Both the position numbers and the translations under genes were made by a program. Source: Streptomyces exfoliatus (GTDB lineage Bacteria; Actinomycetota; Actinomycetes; Streptomycetales; Streptomycetaceae). From it: DNA of 13,840 nt. The notes under the pieces were generated by a model, which did no database searches, was not told where the DNA came from, and saw only the letters and a list, made by a program, of their open reading frames with translations. The stretch lies in the NCBI RefSeq assembly GCF_000725545.1, contig NZ_JNZP01000055.1, positions 1 to 13,840 of the forward strand. The letters run 5' to 3'. Below are positions 1 to 8,161 of the stretch, piece by piece (the first letter of the stretch is position 1; every line of letters starts with the position of its first letter).

Positions 1-1
1 C

Positions 2-352
2 ACGATGGCGGCCGACCGCCTGGAGGAGCTCGGTGACGAGCTCACCGACCACTACACCGAGGCGCTCCACGAGGTCATCGCGGCGAAGGCCGAGGATCGA
101 GCGCCGCAACCGGTCGCGGAAGCTCATGAGCCAGCCGGGCAGGTCGTCGACCTGATGGCCGCGCTGGAGAAATCGGTCGCCGAGGCCCGCGAGCGCCGCA
201 GCGAGACCGGCCCCGCCGACGGCACCGAGGCGACCGTGCACGAGATGCCGAAGCCCAAGAAGACGGCCGCGAAGAAGACCCCGCCGAAGAAGGCCCCGGC
301 CAAGAAGACGACGGCGAAGAAGACGACCACGCGGCGCCGCAAGTCGGCCTGA
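2..352 (+). CDS. ku: Ku protein, C-terminal part (5' end outside window)
   Basis: Bacterial Ku forms a homodimeric ring on DNA double-strand ends and recruits LigD for non-homologous end joining. Only the last 116 codons are present; the frame is open to the left edge, so the Met at base 5 is internal. The segment with ELTDHYTEAL and the following VIAAKA matches the end of the Ku core, and VVDLMAALEKSV is the short conserved block typical of actinomycete Ku after the core. The last 34 or so residues are a basic tail of repeated KKT, AAKK and PAKK units ending in RRRKSA; such tails occur in actinomycete Ku and are thought to help DNA binding. Stop TGA at 350-352. No ligase gene follows inside the window. 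Identification is from recalled family pattern; the ring domain is not visible here. Confidence 0.88.
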   Translation, partial: TMAADRLEELGDELTDHYTEALHEVIAAKAEDRAPQPVAEAHEPAGQVVDLMAALEKSVAEARERRSETGPADGTEATVHEMPKPKKTAAKKTPPKKAPAKKTTAKKTTTRRRKSA

Positions 353-384
353 GGCGGGCCCGGCCCCTGTCCGAGGGAGACGGC

Positions 385-803
385 ATGCCCCTTCACGCCG
401 TTGAGGACGGGGTCCTGCACCGGACGCTGCCCTGCGACCTCGAGGTCACCACCCGGGCCGCCGCCCCGCTGGAGGCACAGGCGCTCATCTACGCCCATCG
501 CCCCCCGACGCGTCCGCGTGCAGCTCGACGGCCCCGACCCCTCACCCGCCTCACTCGAGGTTGTCGTGCCTCCGGTGCCGGGCATCGCGGCCTATGTGGA
601 AGCCCTCATCGCGCGATACCCGGATGATGCCGACCGCAGTGCCGTATGGGCATCGACGCCGGTCATCGATGAGGCATGGCCCGATCGTGTACCTGCTCAT
701 GTCCTACGGCCAGGCTCAAGAGGTGTCCACGTACGCCGCTGCGCTGGCTCGTGAGCACGCACTCGTCTGTTTCGACCCGCGGGGAGAATGCCTCCGGCCG
801 TGA
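385..803 (+). pseudogene. Decayed small hypothetical gene with two frameshifts
   Basis: A start at ATG 385 has a good ribosome binding site, GAGGGAG at 373-379. The frame reads about 39 sensible residues (HRTLPCDLEVTT) to a run of six C at 501-506, then becomes Arg/Pro-rich noise. Skipping one base there puts the +1 frame on a normal protein segment (VQLDGPDPSPASLEVVV, then GIAAYVEALIARYP) up to base 676. At 677 two bases appear to be missing; the next frame continues with GPIVYLLMSYGQ, VSTYAAALAREHALVCFDP and stops at 801-803. The second and third segments resemble a small streptomycete hypothetical family that ends in a similar HGLVCFDP...LRP sequence. I do not recognise the first segment. 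Function unknown. Two real indels or two sequencing errors would look the same. Confidence 0.6.
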
Positions 804-833
804 GCTCGCAGTTCGCACGGTGACGCCTCCCAG

Positions 834-1117
834 ATGCCCCCGTTTCTCTAGGGGAGGGCACTTGTTCGTATTCGTGTGTGCTGGGTGTCGCGCCAGGCTG
901 ACCAACCCTCTGTCCCAGGTGGAGCTGCCGACCCACACCCATCAGAAGTACGGAAACGGGACTCAGCTCCCGGTTCTCATGGAGCCAGGCACGGTTCGCC
1001 GTAGAACCGGAGCCCTGGGGGCACCCATGGCGGAGGTCGGAGGAGATCGATCCGGAGGAGGCGGCAGCCCGCGGCATCCACGCCCCGGCCTACGCCTTGT
1101 CCGGGGGCTTTGCGGTG
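834..1117 (+). pseudogene. Decayed fragment of a conserved actinomycete hypothetical gene
   Basis: The likely old start is ATG 834 (ATG CCC CCG TTT CTC), but its frame hits TAG after five codons; about two bases seem lost near 850. The next frame then reads RGGHLFVFVCAGCRARL and HQKYGNGTQLPVLMEPGT, a conserved block with a CxxC pair that I recall from small streptomycete proteins of unknown function. At 993/994 one extra G shifts the frame again; the continuation reads FAVEPEPWGHPWRRSEEID and HAPAYALSGG. After about 1105 the match fades, and the C-terminal half expected in full-length relatives (a second CxxC-rich part) is absent. The gene therefore looks dead and truncated. Same kind of decay as the preceding gene. 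Confidence 0.6.
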
Positions 1118-1393
1118 ATGCAGGGCGGACCTGTCCTCTGCCGCAGGGTTCAGACCGAGGCCGCGGGATCAGGTAGGAGGCGGTCACCATCCCGAGCCCG
1201 CCAGTTCCGCCGCCCGACCCATTACCGCGAACTTCGTACCGCCGCAGACGGGAACGATGCTGCGAACGATTCGCTTTACCCGTAGCTCCAAAAACACGAC
1301 GAGCGTATGCAAGGATCCAGCGGTGACAGAAGGAAAACCCGCTCGCTCAAGGGTAGTTGGAAACCGCCCTTTGGCTGGAATTTGGAGGATTAC
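1118..1393. other. Gap with no recognised gene
   Basis: This stretch between the decayed fragment and the FG-GAP protein gene holds only low-quality frames rich in Arg, Ser and Pro. I see no tRNA, no strong hairpin and no promoter I would defend. The promoter of the following gene is presumably in its right half. Confidence 0.4.
1384..1388 (+). promoter_or_regulatory. Ribosome binding site that sets the GTG 1394 start
   Basis: GGAGG lies five bases before GTG 1394. The ATG at 1307 in the same frame has no comparable site and would put about 29 extra, non-signal-like residues before the signal peptide. This decides the start. Confidence 0.75.
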
Positions 1394-2302
1394 GTGGCAA
1401 GCGCCAGGAGCTCCAGGCTGATCCGCGTCTTAGGCGCCGCTGTGATCGGCATCTTGATGGCAACGTCTGTAGGGGGCGCCGCCACTGGCACCTCTTCGAG
1501 GCCCGTCACAGCTGCAAGTACGAACAGCCTTGGCCCGCAAGGCGATGCCGATGCCTCGGCGGCGGGTACCGCGCAGGTAAACCGCCTGTTCGGGATCGAC
1601 AGCACAGGTGCCCTTTGGAGCTACGCCGCCAATGGCGCAGGCGGCTACGAGGGGCGCATCGAGTCAGGCTACGGCTGGAGCACCGCCCAGCATCTCGCCC
1701 AGGTCGACCACAACGCTGACAACTCCGCCGACGGACACTGGGATGTCACAGCAGGCACGCTGACCTACACGGCCTGGGGGGATGCGGCCGAACCAATCAC
1801 CGTCGGTACGGGATGGGGCATCTACGACAAATTCCTGTCCGCAGGTAACCTGGGAGGTGCGCCGGCGGACGACCTGATCGCCAGGGACAGCTCGGGCACG
1901 CTGTGGATCTATCTTGGTTACGGTGACGGCAAGTTGACGCAGCGCAGGGCGATCGGCGGTGGCTGGAACGTCTACGATCAGATCGCTGGCAAGGGTGACC
2001 TGAGCGGCGACGGTAAGGACGATATCGTCGCCCGTGATACCGCAGGAGTGCTCTGGCTCTACCAGGGGACAGGCGACTACACGGCACCTTTCACGCCCCG
2101 CACGAGGATAGGCAGCGGCTGGAACATCTTCAACCTGCTCGTCTCCGTCGGAGACGTCGACCTGGACGGCACCGCTGACCTGATCACCAGGGACACAGGA
2201 GGTGGCCTCTGGCGCTACTCGGGCACCCGCCAGGCAGCTGCACCGTATGCCGCACGAGTGCAGATCGGCACAGGATGGAACATCTACCGTCTCGTGTTCT
2301 GA
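1394..2302 (+). CDS. Secreted FG-GAP/VCBS-like repeat protein
   Basis: A 302-residue exported protein predicted to fold as part or all of a beta-propeller; such repeats serve in adhesion, ligand binding or Ca2+-stabilised surface modules. The N-terminus has Arg at 5, 8 and 11, a hydrophobic stretch at about 12-26 and a possible signal peptidase site after Ala30 (GGAA). From about residue 90 on there are five related modules with the landmark GxGW at bases 1674, 1811, 1961, 2117 and 2273, so spacing settles to 150-156 bases (about 52 residues). Each module carries variants of GDLSGDGKDD, ARD, G-LW-Y-G. DLSGDGKDD and DVDLDGTAD resemble Ca2+-binding FG-GAP loops; the first modules have lost these acidic residues. 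No enzymatic domain is seen. It ends at an intrinsic terminator, so it is its own transcription unit, just before the RHS gene. Paralogous repeat domains are common in streptomycete secreted proteins. Confidence 0.85.
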   Translation: MASARSSRLIRVLGAAVIGILMATSVGGAATGTSSRPVTAASTNSLGPQGDADASAAGTAQVNRLFGIDSTGALWSYAANGAGGYEGRIESGYGWSTAQHLAQVDHNADNSADGHWDVTAGTLTYTAWGDAAEPITVGTGWGIYDKFLSAGNLGGAPADDLIARDSSGTLWIYLGYGDGKLTQRRAIGGGWNVYDQIAGKGDLSGDGKDDIVARDTAGVLWLYQGTGDYTAPFTPRTRIGSGWNIFNLLVSVGDVDLDGTADLITRDTGGGLWRYSGTRQAAAPYAARVQIGTGWNIYRLVF

Positions 2303-2335
2303 CCTGGCTGAGAGGTGCGCGGCCAGGCGATTTTT
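2303..2335 (+). terminator. Intrinsic terminator after the FG-GAP gene
   Basis: CCTGGCTG (2303-2310) pairs with CGGCCAGG (2320-2327), eight pairs with one T-G wobble and a nine-base loop. Five T follow at 2331-2335. The stem starts on the base after the stop codon. A T tract is unusual enough in this GC-rich DNA to make a true rho-independent terminator likely. Confidence 0.7.
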
Positions 2336-2480
2336 GGAGTAAAGGCCACCCCCACGCGTAAGTGGCAGTGCGACGGACAACGAGCAGAGAGTTTAAGCCA
2401 ACCCTGGTCAGCAATAGGAGATGGCAGCAGCCATCAAGGTACCGTCCCTCCCCAGAACGCTCTTCGCTCACTGTCTGGTG

Positions 2481-2502
2481 TCTTCGCGCGCCAGCGCGAA
2501 GA
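2481..2502 (+). promoter_or_regulatory. Perfect hairpin in the leader of the RHS gene
   Basis: TCTTCGCGC (2481-2489) is exactly complementary to GCGCGAAGA (2494-2502) with a four-base GCCA loop. It ends 11 bases before the GGGGAGG ribosome binding site and 23 bases before the GTG start. It could be a leader RNA stem, an attenuator or a protein operator. No T tract follows, so it is not a classical terminator. Confidence 0.55.
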
Positions 2503-2513
2503 CGGAATTCCCT

Positions 2514-2522
2514 GGGGAGGGG
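2514..2522 (+). promoter_or_regulatory. Ribosome binding site that sets the GTG 2526 start
   Basis: GGGGAGGGG lies three bases before GTG 2526. The in-frame ATG at 2421 lacks such a site and would add 35 residues and bury the signal peptide and lipobox, so GTG 2526 is preferred. Confidence 0.75.
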
Positions 2523-2525
2523 ACT

Positions 2526-5500
2526 GTGTTATTACTGCGCGCTTCGTTCAGCCGCATCGCAATCAGTTTGATCATCGCCTGGAGCGTTGTGCTGGCATGT
2601 GCCACTGATGGGACGTCGGGGAACCGTAATAGGCCGGTAGCCTCAGATCCCTTGGTCGCTGCATCAGCCGCGCCCGGGCCAATGCGGAATGGACGACCCC
2701 CCAAACCCGCAGCCGCACAGAAACCGATGTCACTTGAAGAGAGAAATGCGCAAGTTGCGGCAGACCGCAAGCGCGGGCGCGTTCTTTCCCCCTCCGAAGG
2801 CAAGGAGGGTCAGACCGGCGGAACAACCTCAATCGGCCAGGAATCTCTCACGCAATCAGATCCCGGATACTACCAGATGGCCGTAGATCGGGTAGATCTA
2901 TTTAATTCCACCGGGGAGCGAATAGCCTATTCGAGTTGGGATGTTAGCGCAGATCCAGTATATCAAGAGCTGGGCGGCTTCATGTCGAAGGCTGGTGATA
3001 CATTAACCATCAAGTCGGAAATCTACTACAATAACAATAATCCGGACTGGGATGGCTCTACGGAGGCGGAGGAGGAAGGCCTTCAAGACGTGCCTGTGAG
3101 ATTATTGCTGGCTTGTCGCTCCGTGACTGTCGGCGGGGTAACGACAGGGGCATACCACTCGGATCCAGTGATGGTGAAGGCTCCATCCCACATCCATTCG
3201 GCTCAATGGAGCACCTGGGAGGGGGACCCGAACCCACCGCCGACGCGACTTCCGGGCGGACCGGTCTCTTTTACGTTCAAGTACGACCCAAGGCTTTGCC
3301 TCGAATCGAATGAGAGGCTCCCCGGGGGTGACGGCCCGGAGTCATATCGCGTGGTAGTCCAAGGGATGCGAACGGATGGCACCTGGGCGGAATACTCACA
3401 CCATCCTGGTGTCCATGGTGTGGCCCTCGCTGAACTGCCCGTTAATCAGACATATGGCTCTATTTGTGGGGGAAATTCGGCCGGCGCACCTCATTGTCAA
3501 GAGTATCGAGGGTTAGGTGTAAATACGTCGACAGGAGCCTTTGCGCAGTCGGCAACTGACGTAGCACTGTCTGATGTTGAGGCGCTAGAGCTGCGACGGA
3601 GCTACTCATCAAATAACTTGACAAACGGCTCGCTAGGTGCAGGCTGGTCGGCATCGTGGGACGCCAAGCTTGGAATAAAAGAATCGGGAGACGTCGAATT
3701 TCGATCCGAAGATGGCTCAATATATCCATTTACGAAGACTGGCACCGATTCCTTCGAATCCCCGCTGACCGCGCGGTCGACGCTGCGAAAGGTAGGGGAT
3801 GGGTACGAATTGCATACTCCAGCGGGCCTTACGCTCTCGTTTGATTCTGTAGGAAGGATTACGAAGCGGCTAAACCGGCAGGGTCGGGGATCCATCTACA
3901 CCTATTCGGAAAATCGTCTTGATGCGATAGAGACCCAGGCTGGCCGAAAGGCGATATTCGAATACAATGGCGGGCTGCTTTCCGGCATCACGCTCTCCGA
4001 TGGGCGGAAAATCACCTACGCGTATACGGATAGTCACCTTACCGGCGTAACTGCGCCTGGCTTAAAGAAGGTGGCATACAGATATGATAGTGCAGGCCGT
4101 CTTGCAGAGATAACGGACCCTCGCGGCAGCTCCGTAGTCCGTAACACCTACGATAGTGCTGGCCGCATAGTGGACCAAGCCAGCCCTGCTATCGGTAGCG
4201 TGAAGTTCAGCTACAGGAACGGGGAAACGGATGTCGTCGATGCTGACGGAGGTGTATGGACGGATGTCTACCATGAGAACGTCCTGCTAGCACAGTATGA
4301 TCCTTTTGGGAATAAGAGTTCCTTCGAGTATAGCTATCAACTCGACGGTTTTGCGGTCACTGATGCTCTCGGTGGCCGATTCGGAACCACGATGAACTCT
4401 CTAAAGCGTCCCAATCAAGTGAAGGGACCTCTCACCACGCGTCGTTGGCTTTATCAGGGGGAGGATCTCTACTCCTACAGCAACGGAAACTCTCGCACTA
4501 GCCGCTATATCTACAATCCCTCCCATGAACTTACCGAAGCGCGAGATTCACTCGGTGGTGTAACTAAGTACACTTATACGGGGGATGGCCGCCTCGAGTC
4601 TGTCACTGATCCCCGCGGCGGCATGACCAAGTACGGCTACGACGCCGCTGGAAACCAGAATTCTGTTACTTACCCGGATGGGTCCCGGCAGACCCAGACC
4701 CATGATGCGGCTGGGCGGGTAATCAGCGTGGTTGATCCACGGGGGAACGCGCCAGGAGCTAACCCGGACGACTTCACCACCAGGTACACCTACGACGACG
4801 CCGGCCTCCTCAGCGCGACCACAGACGCCAAAGGACGCACCACCACAAATACCTACGATGATTCGGGAAACCTGACGTCCACGACGGACGCTGCGGGCAA
4901 GGTCACCAGGCACGAGTACGACGCCGCGAACCGTCTCGTCAAAACGATCGATCCGGCCGGCAACAGCGCTCTCAGGGCATACGACATCATGGGCCGCCTG
5001 ACTTCTACCACCGATCAGGCCGGCGGTAGAACCACGTACACGTATGACAAGGCCGGTCGGGTGTTGTCGATGACCACACCCCGCGGCAACGTGAGCGGCG
5101 CTGATGCATCGAAGTACACCTGGAAGTACGGCTACGACAAGGTCGGCAACCAGACCTCGGTGACCGACCCGCTCGGCAACACGACAGCCACAGAGTACGA
5201 CGCCGAGTACCGTCCCGTCGCGGTGACCGACGCACTCGGCAACGTGCGGAAGACCAAGTACGACGGCGAGGGCAACGTCCTCCAGACCACCGATGCTCTG
5301 GGGAAGACCACTACCAACACCTATGACGCCAACGGGCGGCTCGCCACTGCGACGGACCGGGACGGACGCACCGTCACCTACACCTACGACCCGTCCGGGA
5401 ACCTGACCTCGGAAACCTCGCCGCTGGGCTTCAAGACCACCTACAGCTACGACAGTAGCGGTCGGCGTACCGGAGTGGTCGAGCCGCGGGGCAATATCGC

Positions 5501-8111
5501 CGGAGCCGATCCCGCCCAGTACTCCTGGACCACTGGCTACGACGCGGCGGGGAACGTCACCTCGCAGACCGACCCGCTGGGCAATAAGACGACGAGCAGC
5601 TACGACGAGCTAGGCAACCTCGTCGAAGAGGTCAACCCCCGGGATATGGGGACCACATATAGCTATAACTCGCTGAACCAGCTGTCTTCGGTGACGGCCC
5701 CGGGTCAGGGCACCACCACCGTCGCATACGACAACCTGGGCCGAATGACGTCTCGCACGGACGCGAAGGGTCACGTCACCACCTACGCCTACGACAACGC
5801 GGGCCGCCTCACCAAAGTCACCGACGCGCTCGGCAGGCCCACCCAGTTCGCCTACGACATCGAAGGCAACCGCATCAAGGTCACCAACGGCCGCGGGCAG
5901 ACTCATGCCAGCACCTTCGACGCCCGAGACCTGTTGACCAACACGACGTACTCGGACGGCACACCCACCGTCTCCTACACCTACGACCCAGTGGGCCAGG
6001 TCAAGACGGTCGCTGACGGTACCGGCACCCGCACCTTCACCTACGACGCCGAAGGCCGACCGCTCACCATCAGCTCGCCAGGAGCGACCAACCCCTTCAA
6101 GTACACATACAACCCCGGTGGCGCCATCAAGAGCCGTATCTACCCTGACGGCCGTGGCATCACCTACTCGCATGACGCCGACGGCCGCACCACCGGGCAG
6201 ATCAGCGGCAGCAAATCGATCACCTACGGCTGGGATGCGGCGGGCAACCTCACCTCCACGAATTTGCCTACGACCACAGCCCGAACCGAAACCCGCACCT
6301 ACGACCCAGCGGGTCGCCTGGCCTCCGCCAGTGAAGGAACCGGCGCCCGCCACTACACCCGCGACGCGGGTGGCCTGATCATCGCAGACAGGTTCAAGGA
6401 CGCCTCCACAACCAGCCTGGCCACCCGCTACGCCTACGACGATGCCGGTCGCCTCGCCCGTGACTGCACCGACACCATTGCCAACAGCTCGTGCCTGGAT
6501 GGCACCGCAGGCAGTGCGTATACATACGACGCGGTCGGCAACCTGGCCACATCGGTCACCGCCGGCTCTACCACCGCCAACACATACGACGCCGCGGACC
6601 AGCTAACCCAAGCCACCGTCGGTACGACCATCACCAACCTGGTCTATGACGCCGACGGCAACCTCACCAAGGACACCGACGGCACCTACGCCTATGACGC
6701 CATCGGCCGGGTGAAATCCGCAACCGTCGGCACCGACACCGTCACCTTCACCTACGACTCCGACGGCAACCGCACCGTCGCCAAGAAGAACAACGCATCG
6801 ATTCGAATCTCACGCTGGGACGTCAACAACCCGCTGCCGCAGATCGCCACCGAAACCTCGGAGGCCAACGGCAGAGGCGTACTGATAGGCGACTACCAGT
6901 ACAACCCATCCGGCGCCCCGGTTGCCGCCTATGGGCCGAGCGGCACGTTCTTCTTCCAGCATGACCGCCAAGACTCCGTCACTGCCGTCCACGACGTAGC
7001 CGGCGTCGAGCAGTACAAGTACACCTACAACGCCTGGGGTGTCTCCACCGGAAAAGCCAGTATCACGGGCGCCAAGGGCAGCGTCTTCGGGTACACCGGG
7101 CAGTACAAGGACCCATACCTGCCTGGCCGCCTCCACCTGCGCGCCCGCAGTTACGATCCCGACACCGGCCGCTTCACCACGCCCGACCCGGTGCCCACGA
7201 CGCCCGGCAGCCCGAATGCCTCAGGCTACGCATACGCCAACAACGACCCCGTCAACCAGTCCGACCCGTCGGGCCTCTGCCCCCTTTGCGTGTCAGCGGG
7301 CGTCGGCGCTTTGATCGGCGGTGCCCTCGAAGGCGGCATCTACAGCTGGCAGCACCGCAACGACGGCCAGTTCTCGTGGGGCGGACTGGCCACGGCTGCC
7401 GGCAAGGGAGCGCTGGTCGGAGGTGCAGCGGGACTGATCATGCCCGGCGCCGGCAACGTTGTTGCCCGAGGCGTAGGCCTCAGCGGAGGCCGGGCACTAG
7501 CCACGTCCACGGCCGTGAACGCGGGAGTGGGAGCCGGCTTCTCGTGGGGTGTGAACCACGTGCAGTGCCGTCCCACCGATGCATGGGACCTGTTGTTCGG
7601 TGCCGCTGGTGGAGGCAGTAGCAGCCTCGTCGGGCCGGCCTTCAGCTGGCTGAAGGGAAAACTCCTCCAGCCTCGAGTCACTGTCTCCGCCCACAGCGGC
7701 GATTCCTTGAAAGGCTATGCCTTCAGGGGCTTGCGAGACGATGAGAACCCAGCCCTGGGTCTCAAGTCGTCGGGTAACAACCCCGATGTCGAGGCTTGGC
7801 AGCACGTGGTCCAGGACAACAACTCGCCATGGATTTCACTGACCCGTGATCCAAGAGTCGCCTGGAAGTACAGTGGAGAGGGTGGGAAGACTATTGTGGC
7901 TGTTGATCTCTCAAAGGTAGGATCTGAGACGATTGATGCTGCCGCCAACCTTCGCGTACCGCATGAGTTCTACAACTTCGCCAAAGATGCGGCTTTCCGC
8001 GACAAGGAAATCCTTGTCAAGTTCAATGTCCCGGCCAGTGCCATCGTGAAGAAGTGGCCAGCAGGAACAAGCTTCGAGGCGATCCTGAGGGACATAGCGG
8101 AACTCAACTGA
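2526..8111 (+). CDS. RHS/YD-repeat polymorphic toxin with C-terminal ADP-ribosyltransferase-like domain
   Basis: A 1861-residue contact or secreted toxin. Residues 1-25 form a lipoprotein-like signal: Arg5 and Arg10, hydrophobic 11-24, then V-L-A-C25 as a possible lipobox. Residues about 26-330 are a non-repetitive beta-rich region I do not recognise. About 331-410 (GVNTSTGAF, RRSYSS) resembles the DUF6531-type domain before RHS repeats. About 450-1500 are YD repeats (xxYDxxGxL), expected to build a hollow shell around the toxin. Residues 1522-1584 are the RHS core end (GYTGQY, LRARSYDPDTGRF), closing with DPSGL at 1580-1584. Then a Gly/Ala-rich hydrophobic pre-toxin segment runs to about 1715. 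The tip, about 1725-1861, has Arg1734 (YAFRGL), Ser1771-x-Thr1773 (PWISLT) and Glu1828 (DKEIL), the R-S-E pattern of ADP-ribosyltransferases; its target is unknown. Six TTA codons (2529, 2532, 3003, 3102, 3513, 4062) suggest bldA dependence. GC is lower before about 4770. A candidate immunity gene follows. Confidence 0.93.
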   Translation: MLLLRASFSRIAISLIIAWSVVLACATDGTSGNRNRPVASDPLVAASAAPGPMRNGRPPKPAAAQKPMSLEERNAQVAADRKRGRVLSPSEGKEGQTGGTTSIGQESLTQSDPGYYQMAVDRVDLFNSTGERIAYSSWDVSADPVYQELGGFMSKAGDTLTIKSEIYYNNNNPDWDGSTEAEEEGLQDVPVRLLLACRSVTVGGVTTGAYHSDPVMVKAPSHIHSAQWSTWEGDPNPPPTRLPGGPVSFTFKYDPRLCLESNERLPGGDGPESYRVVVQGMRTDGTWAEYSHHPGVHGVALAELPVNQTYGSICGGNSAGAPHCQEYRGLGVNTSTGAFAQSATDVALSDVEALELRRSYSSNNLTNGSLGAGWSASWDAKLGIKESGDVEFRSEDGSIYPFTKTGTDSFESPLTARSTLRKVGDGYELHTPAGLTLSFDSVGRITKRLNRQGRGSIYTYSENRLDAIETQAGRKAIFEYNGGLLSGITLSDGRKITYAYTDSHLTGVTAPGLKKVAYRYDSAGRLAEITDPRGSSVVRNTYDSAGRIVDQASPAIGSVKFSYRNGETDVVDADGGVWTDVYHENVLLAQYDPFGNKSSFEYSYQLDGFAVTDALGGRFGTTMNSLKRPNQVKGPLTTRRWLYQGEDLYSYSNGNSRTSRYIYNPSHELTEARDSLGGVTKYTYTGDGRLESVTDPRGGMTKYGYDAAGNQNSVTYPDGSRQTQTHDAAGRVISVVDPRGNAPGANPDDFTTRYTYDDAGLLSATTDAKGRTTTNTYDDSGNLTSTTDAAGKVTRHEYDAANRLVKTIDPAGNSALRAYDIMGRLTSTTDQAGGRTTYTYDKAGRVLSMTTPRGNVSGADASKYTWKYGYDKVGNQTSVTDPLGNTTATEYDAEYRPVAVTDALGNVRKTKYDGEGNVLQTTDALGKTTTNTYDANGRLATATDRDGRTVTYTYDPSGNLTSETSPLGFKTTYSYDSSGRRTGVVEPRGNIAGADPAQYSWTTGYDAAGNVTSQTDPLGNKTTSSYDELGNLVEEVNPRDMGTTYSYNSLNQLSSVTAPGQGTTTVAYDNLGRMTSRTDAKGHVTTYAYDNAGRLTKVTDALGRPTQFAYDIEGNRIKVTNGRGQTHASTFDARDLLTNTTYSDGTPTVSYTYDPVGQVKTVADGTGTRTFTYDAEGRPLTISSPGATNPFKYTYNPGGAIKSRIYPDGRGITYSHDADGRTTGQISGSKSITYGWDAAGNLTSTNLPTTTARTETRTYDPAGRLASASEGTGARHYTRDAGGLIIADRFKDASTTSLATRYAYDDAGRLARDCTDTIANSSCLDGTAGSAYTYDAVGNLATSVTAGSTTANTYDAADQLTQATVGTTITNLVYDADGNLTKDTDGTYAYDAIGRVKSATVGTDTVTFTYDSDGNRTVAKKNNASIRISRWDVNNPLPQIATETSEANGRGVLIGDYQYNPSGAPVAAYGPSGTFFFQHDRQDSVTAVHDVAGVEQYKYTYNAWGVSTGKASITGAKGSVFGYTGQYKDPYLPGRLHLRARSYDPDTGRFTTPDPVPTTPGSPNASGYAYANNDPVNQSDPSGLCPLCVSAGVGALIGGALEGGIYSWQHRNDGQFSWGGLATAAGKGALVGGAAGLIMPGAGNVVARGVGLSGGRALATSTAVNAGVGAGFSWGVNHVQCRPTDAWDLLFGAAGGGSSSLVGPAFSWLKGKLLQPRVTVSAHSGDSLKGYAFRGLRDDENPALGLKSSGNNPDVEAWQHVVQDNNSPWISLTRDPRVAWKYSGEGGKTIVAVDLSKVGSETIDAAANLRVPHEFYNFAKDAAFRDKEILVKFNVPASAIVKKWPAGTSFEAILRDIAELN
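3890..7060 (+). repeat. YD-repeat coding tract
   Basis: Degenerate protein-level repeats of about 20-22 residues with the pattern YDxxGxLxxxTDxxGxxTxxx, several dozen copies. They are not DNA-identical, so this is not a tandem DNA repeat or a CRISPR array. A higher-order landmark, PRGN followed by GA(N/D) and an aromatic-T/S-T/W segment, recurs near 4737, 5079 and 5484, suggesting blocks of about 114-135 residues that were duplicated. Confidence 0.8.
7710..8090 (+). other. ADP-ribosyltransferase-fold toxin tip (domain within the RHS gene)
   Basis: The last 130 or so residues after the pre-toxin region form a separable domain. Arg1734 in YAFRGL would bind NAD phosphate/ribose, Ser1771-Leu-Thr1773 matches the STS-type second strand, and Glu1828 before ILVKF, followed by VPASAIV, matches the catalytic Glu block of the R-S-E class as I recall it in actinomycete RHS toxins (GL-A, HV, SPWIS-T, IDLSKV, DQEVL, VP-AI). 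Assignment is by motif only. A structural prediction would confirm the order of the three blocks. Confidence 0.65.
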
Positions 8112-8127
8112 AACAAAGCTGCATGCA

Positions 8128-8161
8128 AGGTGGGCTCGCCTCGCGAATGGCGAGCCCACCT
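8128..8161 (+). terminator. Strong hairpin between toxin and immunity genes
   Basis: AGGTGGGCTCGCC (8128-8140) pairs perfectly with GGCGAGCCCACCT (8149-8161) over 13 bp, with an eight-base loop TCGCGAAT. It begins 16 bases after the toxin stop and ends 34 bases before the immunity start. No T tract follows, but such stems often terminate in actinomycetes. It could also be a processing or mRNA-stability element. Confidence 0.7.

Noticed and set aside
385..500. SsgA-like sporulation protein as identity of the first decayed segment
   Set aside because: Only a faint LP-DL pattern is shared; not enough to name the family.
1664..2380. Minus-strand open frame of 238 codons
   Set aside because: Antisense to the FG-GAP repeats; periodic only because the real repeats are.
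2340..2480. Promoter of the RHS gene
   Set aside because: No spaced -35/-10 pair is good enough to defend by eye, though a promoter must lie here because a terminator precedes it.
5610..6353. Minus-strand open frame of 247 codons
   Set aside because: Antisense to the YD repeats, Gly/Val-rich shadow.
4080..7040. Periodic DNA that might suggest a CRISPR array or satellite
   Set aside because: The period comes from the YD protein repeats; DNA copies are diverged and there are no spacers.
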